Positions 1 through 7,720 of a stretch of DNA of 57,177 bases are shown one piece after another. The position numbers and the translations under genes were made by a program. The notes under the pieces are model-generated. The model saw nothing but the letters and a program-made list of their open reading frames with translations. It did no database searches and was not told the origin of the DNA. The stretch is from an uncultured bacterium (GTDB lineage Bacteria; Bacteroidota; Bacteroidia; Chitinophagales; Chitinophagaceae): NCBI GenBank assembly GCA_903920455.1, contig CAIXLY010000015.1:1-57177 (forward strand). Direction: 5' to 3'. The number at the start of each line of letters is the position of its first letter. Position 1 is the first letter of the stretch.

Positions 1-448
1 CCTTATCATATGGCTTATAATGATCAACATAATGAACAATTTGCTCCTCAGAAAGATCATAAAAAGACACATAGGTAGTGTCATAAAAAGAATGTTCTAT
101 TTTATTATCAGTGATACAAACTGCTGTAATCACGCTATGGGTTTGTCCGGAAAGCCGTTTTAAGATATCAATAGCCTCATTGCGGTCTTTCGGTTTTCCA
201 ATCACTTTATTTTCGAGCACGACAATGGTATCTGCAGAAATCACCACTGAAGAAGACCGTCTATCTTCAATCATTTCAGCAACAGCCTGATTCTTCTTCT
301 TTGCAATGTTCAAGGCAACATCTGCAGGTGCATCAGCTTCATCAAAGGATTCATCAGAATTAGAAACTATTACCTCAAAGGGCAGTTCAGCCCATTCAAA
401 TAGATTTTTTCTGCGGGGAGACCCTGAAGCGAGAATTATTTTTTTCAT
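1..448 (-). CDS. maf: Maf-family nucleotide pyrophosphatase (3' end cut off by window edge)
   Basis: First 149 residues of a Maf/YhdE-type protein, read by translating the minus strand from the ATG at 448; the C-terminus lies outside the window. Family members hydrolyse non-canonical or modified nucleoside triphosphates in the cytoplasm and have been linked to septum inhibition. The diagnostic N-terminal motif ASGSPRR follows MKKIIL at residues 7-13, and the conserved SADTIV motif is near residue 71, followed by the IGKP segment. Its ATG overlaps the TGA of the upstream prenyltransferase gene (ATGA, 445-448), so the two are almost certainly translationally coupled. Last visible gene of the kdsC-like/ubiA/maf operon. 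Confidence 0.93.
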   Translation of the reverse strand, partial: MKKIILASGSPRRKNLFEWAELPFEVIVSNSDESFDEADAPADVALNIAKKKNQAVAEMIEDRRSSSVVISADTIVVLENKVIGKPKDRNEAIDILKRLSGQTHSVITAVCITDNKIEHSFYDTTYVSFYDLSEEQIVHYVDHYKPYDK

Positions 449-1395
449 CCTAGATAGTAGTAATAAAGAATCATTGACAATATACCGAATAACATTAGCC
501 ATTTAAGATCTCGGCTTATGGCAGAATATTGATGACTGCCAAAGGCCCTGCTTAGTTTAGAAATAAAGCCAAGCAAATACTTTAGCAATAAAAACACGAT
601 GAAGACAAAAATCAATACCCACTGCTGCATAAGGGCATAAATCATAATCGCAGCAAGCAACCAAATCAGCACGATCACCCATACCGAAACAAAAACTTTA
701 GTAGGCATCATTCCCCAAACGATGGGCATTGTCCTACATCCGTTTTTCCTATCGCCTAATTCGTCTTCACTATCTTTTACAACCTCACGAATCAATGAAA
801 CAATAAAAGCAAATCCTGCGTAAAGTGCAGCCCCCTTGTATACAGCAATGATTGCAGCATTGCTTGAAGGAAGTAAATCTCCAGACCACCATTGAACCTC
901 TGCAACAAATAGCACAAAAACCACCCAAGCAGTAAGCAGAGAAATAATAATATTTCCGGACAGTAATTTCTTTTTAAACGTGGTGGAATAAAACCACAAC
1001 AGCAAAACACAAATGATATTAAAAACCAGCAAGAGCGGGTTTCTGATATTCAAGGCAACAACACCAGTTAAAAACAGACCCAAAAATGAAAAAAAGGAAT
1101 GAAAAAACATCGCCCATCTCCTACTTATATACCTATCAATTACAATTTTTGAGGGCTTATTTAATCTGTCGATATTTAAATCAAAGTAATCATTAATGAT
1201 ATAACCTGCCGCAGCGATGAATACCGATGCCGCAACAAGAAGAATCAGATTGTTGATTGTTAATTCGGGAGATTGATTGCCATATTTAGCATATGCGGGA
1301 CTAACAATACAGAAATAAAAAAGTGTCTGTGTAAGGATGATGAACAGCAGATTGGGATACCTAACAAGCCGTAAAAAGCTATAAATGATTTTCAT
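445..1395 (-). CDS. UbiA-family prenyltransferase, geranylgeranylglycerol-phosphate geranylgeranyltransferase-like
   Basis: Integral membrane prenyltransferase of about 316 residues. Both aspartate-rich UbiA motifs are visible: NDYFDLNIDRLNKP (Mg-pyrophosphate binding, near residue 68) and DSEDELGD in the second half. Eight or nine hydrophobic helices surround them. The wording of the first motif (AAGYIINDYFD..D..NKP) is that of the Bacteroidota family annotated as DGGGP-synthase-like, which in archaea adds the second isoprenoid chain to glycerol-1-phosphate. The true substrate here is unknown; a quinone-pathway prenyltransferase such as MenA is the alternative. I start it at the ATG at 1395 (MKIIYSFLRLVRYPNLL): an upstream ATG at 1467 would add 24 polar residues lying wholly inside the preceding gene. 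Overlaps maf by four bases. Confidence 0.85.
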   Translation of the reverse strand: MKIIYSFLRLVRYPNLLFIILTQTLFYFCIVSPAYAKYGNQSPELTINNLILLVAASVFIAAAGYIINDYFDLNIDRLNKPSKIVIDRYISRRWAMFFHSFFSFLGLFLTGVVALNIRNPLLLVFNIICVLLLWFYSTTFKKKLLSGNIIISLLTAWVVFVLFVAEVQWWSGDLLPSSNAAIIAVYKGAALYAGFAFIVSLIREVVKDSEDELGDRKNGCRTMPIVWGMMPTKVFVSVWVIVLIWLLAAIMIYALMQQWVLIFVFIVFLLLKYLLGFISKLSRAFGSHQYSAISRDLKWLMLFGILSMILYYYYLG

Positions 1396-1405
1396 GTGAA
1401 GATTA

Positions 1406-1927
1406 CTAAATGCTTTGGATATCAGTAGTGTGTACCCAGTTGCCTTGAACGCGCAACACTTTTTCAATCACATCGCGAACACAACCATTACCGCCTGTTT
1501 TGGTGGAAATATAGTCGGCCAAGCTTCTCACTTCAACCACTGCATCAGCAGGACATGTTCTAACCCCAGCAAGTACAAAGGCTTCAAGATCTGGAATATC
1601 ATCCCCCATAAATAAGACCTCCTCTTTTTGAAAAGAAAATTCATTCATGAGTTCTTTAACCTTCTCCGCCTTGGAGCTTACTTTGTCATAAAAACGATCA
1701 ACTCCAAGAATAGACAACCTGTTTTTTACAGGTTCGCAAGAAGATCCGGTCATCACCGCAACCACAAAACCAGATTTAACAGCGAGTTGCAGCGCAAATC
1801 CATCTTTGATGTCCATCTCCCTTACCCATTCATTATTTGGCATAAGCAGTAGCTTTCCATTGGTAAGTACCCCATCCATATCAAAGATGAGCAAGCGGAT
1901 ATTAAGAAATTTGTCGAGAAGTTGCAT
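1406..1927 (-). CDS. HAD-family phosphatase, KdsC-like (KDO-8-phosphate phosphatase)
   Basis: 173-residue type C0 HAD hydrolase with no cap domain, the size and layout of KdsC, which removes phosphate from 3-deoxy-D-manno-octulosonate 8-phosphate for lipopolysaccharide core synthesis. Motif I is DMDGVLTNG (nucleophile Asp16, acid/base Asp18), motif II is the TGSS stretch, a conserved Lys lies in SSKAEKV, and motif IV is GDDIPD. YrbI-type proteins of this kind form tetramers. First gene of the operon with ubiA and maf; the spacing to ubiA is 10 bases. kdsA and kdsB are not nearby. A -7 box lies just upstream. Other sugar-phosphate substrates (N-acylneuraminate-9-P) cannot be excluded. Confidence 0.85.
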   Translation of the reverse strand: MQLLDKFLNIRLLIFDMDGVLTNGKLLLMPNNEWVREMDIKDGFALQLAVKSGFVVAVMTGSSCEPVKNRLSILGVDRFYDKVSSKAEKVKELMNEFSFQKEEVLFMGDDIPDLEAFVLAGVRTCPADAVVEVRSLADYISTKTGGNGCVRDVIEKVLRVQGNWVHTTDIQSI

Positions 1928-1940
1928 ATTGATATGTTTT

Positions 1941-1948
1941 CAAAGTTA
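1941..1948 (-). promoter_or_regulatory. Bacteroidota -7 box (TAACTTTG) for kdsC-like/ubiA/maf operon
   Basis: Minus-strand TAACTTTG matches the primary-sigma -7 consensus TAnnTTTG and lies 13 bases before the ATG at 1927. No exact TTG is found 19 bases upstream; a CTG stands at N18. Confidence 0.55.
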
Positions 1949-1993
1949 ATCGTTTCAATACAATAACAGACAGCCATCGCAGCATATTCCACT

Positions 1994-2001
1994 TATCTTT
2001 G
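1994..2001 (+). promoter_or_regulatory. Bacteroidota -7 box (TATCTTTG) for the alpha/beta hydrolase
   Basis: TATCTTTG is an exact match to TAnnTTTG, 21 bases before the ATG at 2023. Its last bases double as a TTG that opens the longer reading frame, which argues against that longer start. No clear TTG at -33. Confidence 0.55.
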
Positions 2002-2022
2002 CGCATCAATATTAATACGAAA

Positions 2023-2865
2023 ATGAAAACAGCACAAAAGCTGGCACTCTCTTTACTGAAATTAAAACTACAAGTCTACTCATCAATATCCCTCAAATGG
2101 GGAGCAAGAGTTGCTTTTGGTGTTTTTTCAACCCCATTTCGGAGACCAAGATCGGTACCTCCCCCAATTTTTACTGAGGCCGATGAATTTAAAATCATCG
2201 TAAATGACCTTACAATTGCTGGATATCGATGGAATCATGCGTCTATAAAGAAGGTCTTAATCTTGCATGGCTTTGAATCAAGGGCCTACAATTTCTATAG
2301 GTATGTTAATCCACTTCTTGAACAGGGCTTTGGCGTATACGCGATGGATGCAAAGGCCCATGGAAAAAGTCAGGGGAAAACAATCATTGTCCCTGAGTAT
2401 ACCAGCATGATTGAAGAACTTGAACGAACCTATGGGCGATTTGATGGCTTCGTCTCCCACTCTTTTGGTGGAATTGCGTTATCCCTTTTTCAAGAAAAAC
2501 ATAATAATCCTTCAGCCAAACTGGTTCTTATTGCACCTGCAACTGAAACATCAAGTGCTGTGGCTCGCTTTTGCAAATTCTTTTTCCTCAGCAACGATTT
2601 AAAAGAAGCCATTTTTAAACTGATAGAAGACCGCTCAGGAAACAAAGTATCCTTTTATTCAATCAAAAGGATAGCCCCACTGCTTCCCAATCCCATTTTG
2701 TGGATACACGACAAAGACGATGACATCACCCCATTGGATGATGTAAAACCAATCCTTGAAATGAAATTGCCCAATATTGAGTTTATGATTACCAACGGAT
2801 TGGGTCATCGGAAGATATATAAGGATAACCAAGTAGTAAAAAAAGTAGTCGACTTTATCAGCTAA
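2023..2865 (+). CDS. alpha/beta hydrolase
   Basis: 280-residue alpha/beta-hydrolase-fold protein of unknown substrate. Visible landmarks are the oxyanion-region sequence LILHGFES, the YAMDAKAHGKSQG segment typical of lysophospholipase/esterase relatives, the nucleophile elbow SHSFGG (Ser in the G/S-x-S-x-G position), an Asp-containing IHDKDDDITP strand end, and a late His in GLGHRK, giving a full Ser-Asp-His triad. The N-terminus carries a mildly hydrophobic stretch but no clear signal peptide. I start it at the ATG at 2023 rather than the TTG at 1999, because that TTG is part of a promoter -7 box. Single gene, divergent from the kdsC-like operon. Confidence 0.85.
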   Translation: MKTAQKLALSLLKLKLQVYSSISLKWGARVAFGVFSTPFRRPRSVPPPIFTEADEFKIIVNDLTIAGYRWNHASIKKVLILHGFESRAYNFYRYVNPLLEQGFGVYAMDAKAHGKSQGKTIIVPEYTSMIEELERTYGRFDGFVSHSFGGIALSLFQEKHNNPSAKLVLIAPATETSSAVARFCKFFFLSNDLKEAIFKLIEDRSGNKVSFYSIKRIAPLLPNPILWIHDKDDDITPLDDVKPILEMKLPNIEFMITNGLGHRKIYKDNQVVKKVVDFIS

Positions 2866-2967
2866 CCACTGTTGAGAACTATTTTTTTCTACGCCAGAGG
2901 GTTTTAAATCACAATGTTTTCGGGTGTTTCCGGCTTTTTTTTGACCACTAAATGACTTTCCTTTACC

Positions 2968-3069
2968 ATGGCAATTGTAAAAAATCATTCGCTTTACCTT
3001 ATTATTGCATCTGTTTTAGTGGGAATAACCCTAGGATTTAAGGTAAAAATGGAAAATAACTCCCAATAA
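2968..3069 (+). CDS. possible 33-residue single-pass membrane peptide upstream of topA
   Basis: A complete ATG-to-TAA frame of 33 codons starting MAIVKNHSLY, with a hydrophobic core (LIIASVLVGITLGF) at residues 11-24 followed by a positively charged KVK and a polar tail. This is a plausible type-II or tail-anchored mini-membrane protein. It ends 11 bases before topA, so it may be the first gene of the topA transcript. Evidence is only the frame and its hydrophobic pattern; chance occurrence is possible at this length. Confidence 0.35.
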   Translation: MAIVKNHSLYLIIASVLVGITLGFKVKMENNSQ

Positions 3070-3080
3070 GAGAAAAGAAA

Positions 3081-5432
3081 ATGGCGAAAAACCTACTGAT
3101 AGTTGAGTCACCAGCGAAGGCAAAAACGATAGAAAAGATCTTAGGATCTGATTTTGAAGTGAAAAGCTGCTATGGTCATATCCGTGACCTGGCAAAGGAT
3201 GCGATGGGGATAGATATAACCAAAGGTTTTAAACCCAAATACATCGTTTCTGAGGATAAAGAGAAAGTGGTTAAGGAGCTTAAGCAACTTGCAAAAAAAT
3301 CTGAAGAAGTATGGCTAGCAACGGATGAGGACCGAGAGGGTGAGGCCATCAGCTGGCATTTGTGTGAAGTGCTCGGACTTGACCCTGCCACCACAAAAAG
3401 GATTGTTTTCCATGAAATTACCAAACCAGCGATACAGTCTGCCGTTCTAAAGCCAAGAACAGTAAACATGAACCTGGTGAATGCCCAACAGGCAAGAAGA
3501 ATACTCGACAGGATTGTGGGCTTTGAGATATCCCCTATTCTATGGAGAAAAATGAGCATGAGGAATAACCTCAGTGCAGGAAGGGTTCAAAGTGTTGCGG
3601 TAAGGTTGATTGTAGAGAGAGAGAGAGCGATTAACGGCTTTGCTTCAACCGCAAGTTTTAAAATTGAAGGGTTTTTCAAAGCAAAAGATATCAATGGCAA
3701 ACAGGTCGTCTTCAAAACTGAAGGCTCAAAGAAGAATACCCATACTGATGCAGAATCTTTTTTAGAAGGTTGCAAGGGTGCTCAATACAATGTTATTGAC
3801 ATCCAGAAAAAACCAGCTAAAAAAACACCAGCAGCTCCTTTTACCACCTCCACGCTTCAACAGGAAGCGAGTAGAAAACTTGGATATGGTGTAAGTAAAA
3901 CCATGCTTCTTGCCCAAAAACTCTATGAAGCGGGTCATATCACCTACATGAGAACGGATAGTGTGAGTCTAAGCGAAACTGCGCTAACCGATATTTCACG
4001 CCAGATTACCGAGAGCTACGGCAAGGAATTTCTGCAGTTGCGTAAATTTAAGAACAAAAACGAGTCTGCTCAAGAAGCGCATGAGGCTGTTCGACCAACC
4101 TACATGGAAAAGCAGCATATCGATATTGCTGATGGCCAGCGTTTATACGACTTGATTTGGAAAAGAACCATGGCCTCTCAAATGGCTGATGCGGAACTTG
4201 AAAAAACAATTGCAGAGATATCCATTTCAACCCAAAAAGAAATTTTAAAAGCAGAGGGTGAAGTGATGAAGTTTGAAGGTTTCCTGAAGGTGTATAATGA
4301 AAGTAAAGATGATGATGAAGTAGACGATGAAGATGAATCTACCGAAGGAATGCTTCCACCCCTTGAAAAAGGACAACAGCTTGAATTAAATGAGCTAAAA
4401 GCAACCGAAAGATTCACTAGGCCTCAAGCCAGATATACTGAAGCCTCCTTGGTAAAGAAATTGGAAGAGCTTGGAATCGGCCGACCTTCAACCTATGCCC
4501 CAACCATATCAACAGTTCTTAAACGTGGCTATGTTGAGAAAAGGGATAAAGAGGGTAATAAAAGAGATTATCGGGTTATAAAGTTGGTCGACAGCACAAT
4601 CAGCAAGACAACCGAACAGGAAAATACTGGTGCTGAAAAATCAAAACTATTTCCAACAGATTTGGGATCAGTAGTTACTGATTTTCTGATGCAACATTTT
4701 GTGCATGTAATGGATTACGGCTTCACCGCAAAGATTGAAAGTCAGTTTGACAACATCGCTGGCGGAGACGAAAACTGGAGCAAAATGCTCAAAGATTTCT
4801 ACGAGCCTTTCAAGAAGGATGTAGACCACACAATGGAGAAAGCCGAAAGAATAAGTGGTGAAAGAGAACTTGGGCATGATGCTGCTACAGGCAAAAGAGT
4901 AATTGCACGCATGGGCAAATATGGCCCAATGGTTCAGATGGGAGAAACCATAGAAGAAGAAAAGGCAAAATTTGCTAAACTAAAAGTTGACCAAAGTATT
5001 GAAACAATCAATTTGGAAGAGGCTATGGAGCTTTTCAAATTGCCAAGGATTCTTGGAGAGTTTGAAAACGAACCCGTACAAGTTAACATTGGTAGATTTG
5101 GGCCATATATAGCACACGATAAAAAATTCTATTCACTATCCAAGGAGTACGATCCATACGAAATCACACTCTATGTTGCGATCCCACTCATAGAAGAAAA
5201 GAGAAAAGCGAAAGACGAAAGAACCATTAAAGTATTCGAAAAGCAAAAAATTCAATTGCTCAAAGGTCCCTATGGGCCCTATATTAAAAAAGGATTGAAA
5301 AACTTCCCAATACCAAAAGAGAAGCAAGAAGTTGTTCAAGACCTCACCATTGAAGAAGTAGAAGCAATGATAGCAGAAGCCATTGCAAATCCTTCAAGAG
5401 GTAAAAGACGAGCACCGAAAAAATCAAAGTAA
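3081..5432 (+). CDS. topA: DNA topoisomerase I (type IA)
   Basis: 783-residue type IA topoisomerase that relaxes negatively supercoiled DNA by a 5'-phosphotyrosine intermediate. The TOPRIM domain occupies about residues 1-125 (LLIVESPAKAKTI at the start, then the metal-binding ATDEDREGEAI). The catalytic tyrosine is Tyr289 in HITYMRTDS. The gate and lid regions follow (AGRVQSVAVRL; GRPSTYAPTI). An acidic insert (DDDEVDDEDE) sits near residue 410. There are no zinc-finger cysteines at the C-terminus; instead three TopA C-terminal repeats centred on GKYGPMV, GRFGPYI and GPYGPYIKKG (from about residues 598, 666 and 723) end in a basic tail. This is the usual Bacteroidota form. Followed after 9 bases by a SirB1-like gene. 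Confidence 0.98.
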   Translation: MAKNLLIVESPAKAKTIEKILGSDFEVKSCYGHIRDLAKDAMGIDITKGFKPKYIVSEDKEKVVKELKQLAKKSEEVWLATDEDREGEAISWHLCEVLGLDPATTKRIVFHEITKPAIQSAVLKPRTVNMNLVNAQQARRILDRIVGFEISPILWRKMSMRNNLSAGRVQSVAVRLIVERERAINGFASTASFKIEGFFKAKDINGKQVVFKTEGSKKNTHTDAESFLEGCKGAQYNVIDIQKKPAKKTPAAPFTTSTLQQEASRKLGYGVSKTMLLAQKLYEAGHITYMRTDSVSLSETALTDISRQITESYGKEFLQLRKFKNKNESAQEAHEAVRPTYMEKQHIDIADGQRLYDLIWKRTMASQMADAELEKTIAEISISTQKEILKAEGEVMKFEGFLKVYNESKDDDEVDDEDESTEGMLPPLEKGQQLELNELKATERFTRPQARYTEASLVKKLEELGIGRPSTYAPTISTVLKRGYVEKRDKEGNKRDYRVIKLVDSTISKTTEQENTGAEKSKLFPTDLGSVVTDFLMQHFVHVMDYGFTAKIESQFDNIAGGDENWSKMLKDFYEPFKKDVDHTMEKAERISGERELGHDAATGKRVIARMGKYGPMVQMGETIEEEKAKFAKLKVDQSIETINLEEAMELFKLPRILGEFENEPVQVNIGRFGPYIAHDKKFYSLSKEYDPYEITLYVAIPLIEEKRKAKDERTIKVFEKQKIQLLKGPYGPYIKKGLKNFPIPKEKQEVVQDLTIEEVEAMIAEAIANPSRGKRRAPKKSK

Positions 5433-5441
5433 GTTTCTACT

Positions 5442-6311
5442 ATGATCAATGCATCCGGAGAGATCAATGCATTACTTAACCTGATTGAAGATCCGGATGA
5501 TGAAATATTTCAGTCAATCACTAAACGATTCGTAGGCTTTGGAACAGAGGTTATACCTTACCTTGAAGAATTCAAGGAAGGGAATGAAGATGAGGAACAA
5601 CATCAGAAAATTGACCAAATTATTTCTACCATTTCGCTGACAACGTTATCAACCTCAATTCAACAATGGAAAACCGAGGATCAACAAGACATCCTAGAAG
5701 CTTCTACCCTACTTTCTATATACATCAACAAGGAATTCAATCGTGAGGAATTTTTATTTGAAATTGAAAAGTTAAGAAAGAGCATCTGGCTTGAATTAAA
5801 TGATTATCTCACACCCCTTGAAGAGATTAACGTTATCAATAAAATACTTTTTGGGTATTATCAATACAAGGGATTAGAAACCAATTACAGCACAGAAAAA
5901 CAATTTGATGTTGGCCAACTTCTCAAAGAGAAAAAGGCCAATACCTTTCCACTCGGTGCGTTATACTTAACAATGACACAAATGCTAGGCATTTCAGTCA
6001 AGCCAGTAAATATCCCAAAACAAAATCTACTTGGATATATAGAAGCCCCAGGCCCCTTTGGAAATGACGAAACTGAGCAAGTACTCTTTTTCATTGACCC
6101 ATTCAATGGACAAATATTCACCCACAGAGACATAGAGATTTATCTCAAAAAAATCAACTCTTCGCGCTCAACAGAATCCATTGAAGGAACAGGGATGGAT
6201 GACTATGTTCACAATTGGCTAATCGAACTCGCAAGGTGTGAAAAAGAGAAAGGAAATGCAACCGTCCACCAGCAACTTACCGAAATCGCCTTGATGCTAA
6301 ACAAGGATTAA
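5442..6311 (+). CDS. SirB1/transglutaminase-like domain protein
   Basis: 289-residue cytoplasmic protein with no signal peptide. Residues 1-60 look like a HEAT-type helical repeat (LIEDPDDEIFQSI.....G.EVIPYL). Residues about 100-240 resemble the SirB1 N-terminal / transglutaminase_9 domain: YLTPLEEINVINKILF, followed by LGALYLTM and the late FIDPFNGQIF strand. The classical Cys-His-Asp transglutaminase triad is not evident, since the usual Cys position is absent around FPLGALYL, so enzymatic activity is doubtful. Nine bases separate it from topA, suggesting co-transcription. Biochemical role unknown. Confidence 0.7.
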   Translation: MINASGEINALLNLIEDPDDEIFQSITKRFVGFGTEVIPYLEEFKEGNEDEEQHQKIDQIISTISLTTLSTSIQQWKTEDQQDILEASTLLSIYINKEFNREEFLFEIEKLRKSIWLELNDYLTPLEEINVINKILFGYYQYKGLETNYSTEKQFDVGQLLKEKKANTFPLGALYLTMTQMLGISVKPVNIPKQNLLGYIEAPGPFGNDETEQVLFFIDPFNGQIFTHRDIEIYLKKINSSRSTESIEGTGMDDYVHNWLIELARCEKEKGNATVHQQLTEIALMLNKD

Positions 6312-6660
6312 GCAACTACTGTAATTCTTTCACCCTGCTGACCACAATAGAAAACAGCACATTTAAGGCGGAAACCCTAGAAAGGGAAAAAGTTATCTCA
6401 TCATAAAGCTGAGCCAAGTATTTACCGGTTTGGTAAAACAATAGCATATTTGGACCATTTGTCATATTGAATGACCATAATCCTGACAATACTCGGCAAA
6501 ATCAAACATCAGTGAAAAGTCCGAACAGAAAGCGTTAACCAGGAGCTGATGTGAGTAAAATGAGCAAACCATTAACCCCATATCCTTGATTAATGAGTAA
6601 TTTTGCTGGCTGACTATCAGTAAGTTGGATGTTGATCTTCTAAAATTTTAATTTACAAGT
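6312..6660. other. 349-base intergenic region
   Basis: No gene recognised on either strand; the longest ATG frames are about 14 codons. It holds a TTTACC/GGTAAA inverted repeat (6421-6437) without a T-tract, a short GTCAT/ATGAC repeat near 6465, and the candidate -7 box for the efflux operon at 6598. The length and A/T-rich content would fit a regulatory leader for an inducible pump, but no operator can be named. Confidence 0.5.
6598..6605 (+). promoter_or_regulatory. candidate -7 box (TAATTTTG) for the RND efflux operon
   Basis: Exact TAnnTTTG match 55 bases before the adaptor ATG. The only nearby TTG is 9 bases upstream, too close for a -33 element, so this is a weaker call. Confidence 0.35.
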
Positions 6661-7698
6661 ATGAAGAAATTTTTATTTTCTCTCACGTTTGTCATCAGCC
6701 TTATCTCCTGCGCTGACAAAAATAAATCAACAAACACAACAGCCCCTCAGCAAGCGGGTCCCATTCCGGTAGAAGGCCTCATGATTAAAACTTCATCCCT
6801 ATCAGAAAACATTCAAGTTGCTGGCACCATCCTCCCATTTGAAATAACTGAAATAAGACCAGAAATTTCTGGGAGGGTAATCAGCATTAATTTTAAGGAA
6901 GGGGCGTATGTGCCCAAGGATATGATATTGGTAAAATTATTTGATAATGACCTTCAGGCTCAACTTAAAAAACTGCAAGTTCAACTTAGCATTGCCGAAA
7001 AGACTGAAGAGCGTCAAAGAGAACTCTTAAAAATTAGTGGGATAAGTCAGCAAGATTATGATCTTAGTCTACTCCAAGTAAACAATATCAAAGCAGACAT
7101 CGAACTAACGATGGTAAGCATTGGCAAAACAGAAATTCGCTCACCATATGAGGGGAGGATGGGATTAAGAAATAGTAGCCTTGGTGCATACGTCACACCA
7201 TCCAACATCATTAGTACAATCAGTCAGGTTAACAGAAAAAAAATAAGCTTCAGTATCCCTGAAAAGTACAGCAATGAAGTGCGCGCTGGCATGGTGGTAA
7301 CATTTGATATTGAAGGCAATAACGAAAAGCATAAAGCAACTATTCTAGCAACAGAAACAGTTGTTGAGGCAGACACCAGAAACTTGAAAGTCTTGGCAAC
7401 AATTAATGATGCCAACAATAAATTTACCCCAGGCACATTTGCAACAGTAGACCTTGTATTAGGAAAAAATGAATCGGCGGTTATGGTGCCAACTCAAACC
7501 ATCATTCCAGGTTCAAAAGCAGGACAGGTTATTCTATATAAAAATGGCAGTCCGGAATTTATAACTGTCAAAACTGGAATCAGAAATGCAGATAAGGTAG
7601 AGATTAAAAGCGGAATTAAAGCTGGTGATACCTTAGTTACAACTGGATTGCTTTTTATCAGAAAAGATTCAAAACTGAAGCTCACTTCAGTTAAATAG
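6661..7698 (+). CDS. RND efflux periplasmic adaptor (membrane fusion protein), lipoprotein
   Basis: 345-residue HlyD/AcrA-type adaptor that bridges an inner-membrane RND pump and an outer-membrane channel. The N-terminus is a lipoprotein signal (MKKFLFSLTFVISLISC) with Cys17 as the lipidation site, followed by a low-complexity Asn/Thr linker. A split biotinyl-lipoyl-like domain is marked by EISGRVISINFKEGAYV and TEIRSPYEGRMG, separated by a short coiled-coil hairpin around residues 105-150. The beta-barrel and membrane-proximal domains follow (GTFATVDLVL; VPTQTIIPG; GLLFIRKDSKLK). First gene of a three-gene operon, 22 bases before the pump. Confidence 0.95.
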   Translation: MKKFLFSLTFVISLISCADKNKSTNTTAPQQAGPIPVEGLMIKTSSLSENIQVAGTILPFEITEIRPEISGRVISINFKEGAYVPKDMILVKLFDNDLQAQLKKLQVQLSIAEKTEERQRELLKISGISQQDYDLSLLQVNNIKADIELTMVSIGKTEIRSPYEGRMGLRNSSLGAYVTPSNIISTISQVNRKKISFSIPEKYSNEVRAGMVVTFDIEGNNEKHKATILATETVVEADTRNLKVLATINDANNKFTPGTFATVDLVLGKNESAVMVPTQTIIPGSKAGQVILYKNGSPEFITVKTGIRNADKVEIKSGIKAGDTLVTTGLLFIRKDSKLKLTSVK

Positions 7699-7720
7699 AT
7701 AACATACAAAGACAGCACAT

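Noticed and set aside
2880-2945. terminator after the alpha/beta hydrolase (T-run near 2935)
   Set aside because: A T-run is present, but no convincing stem of six or more pairs precedes it.
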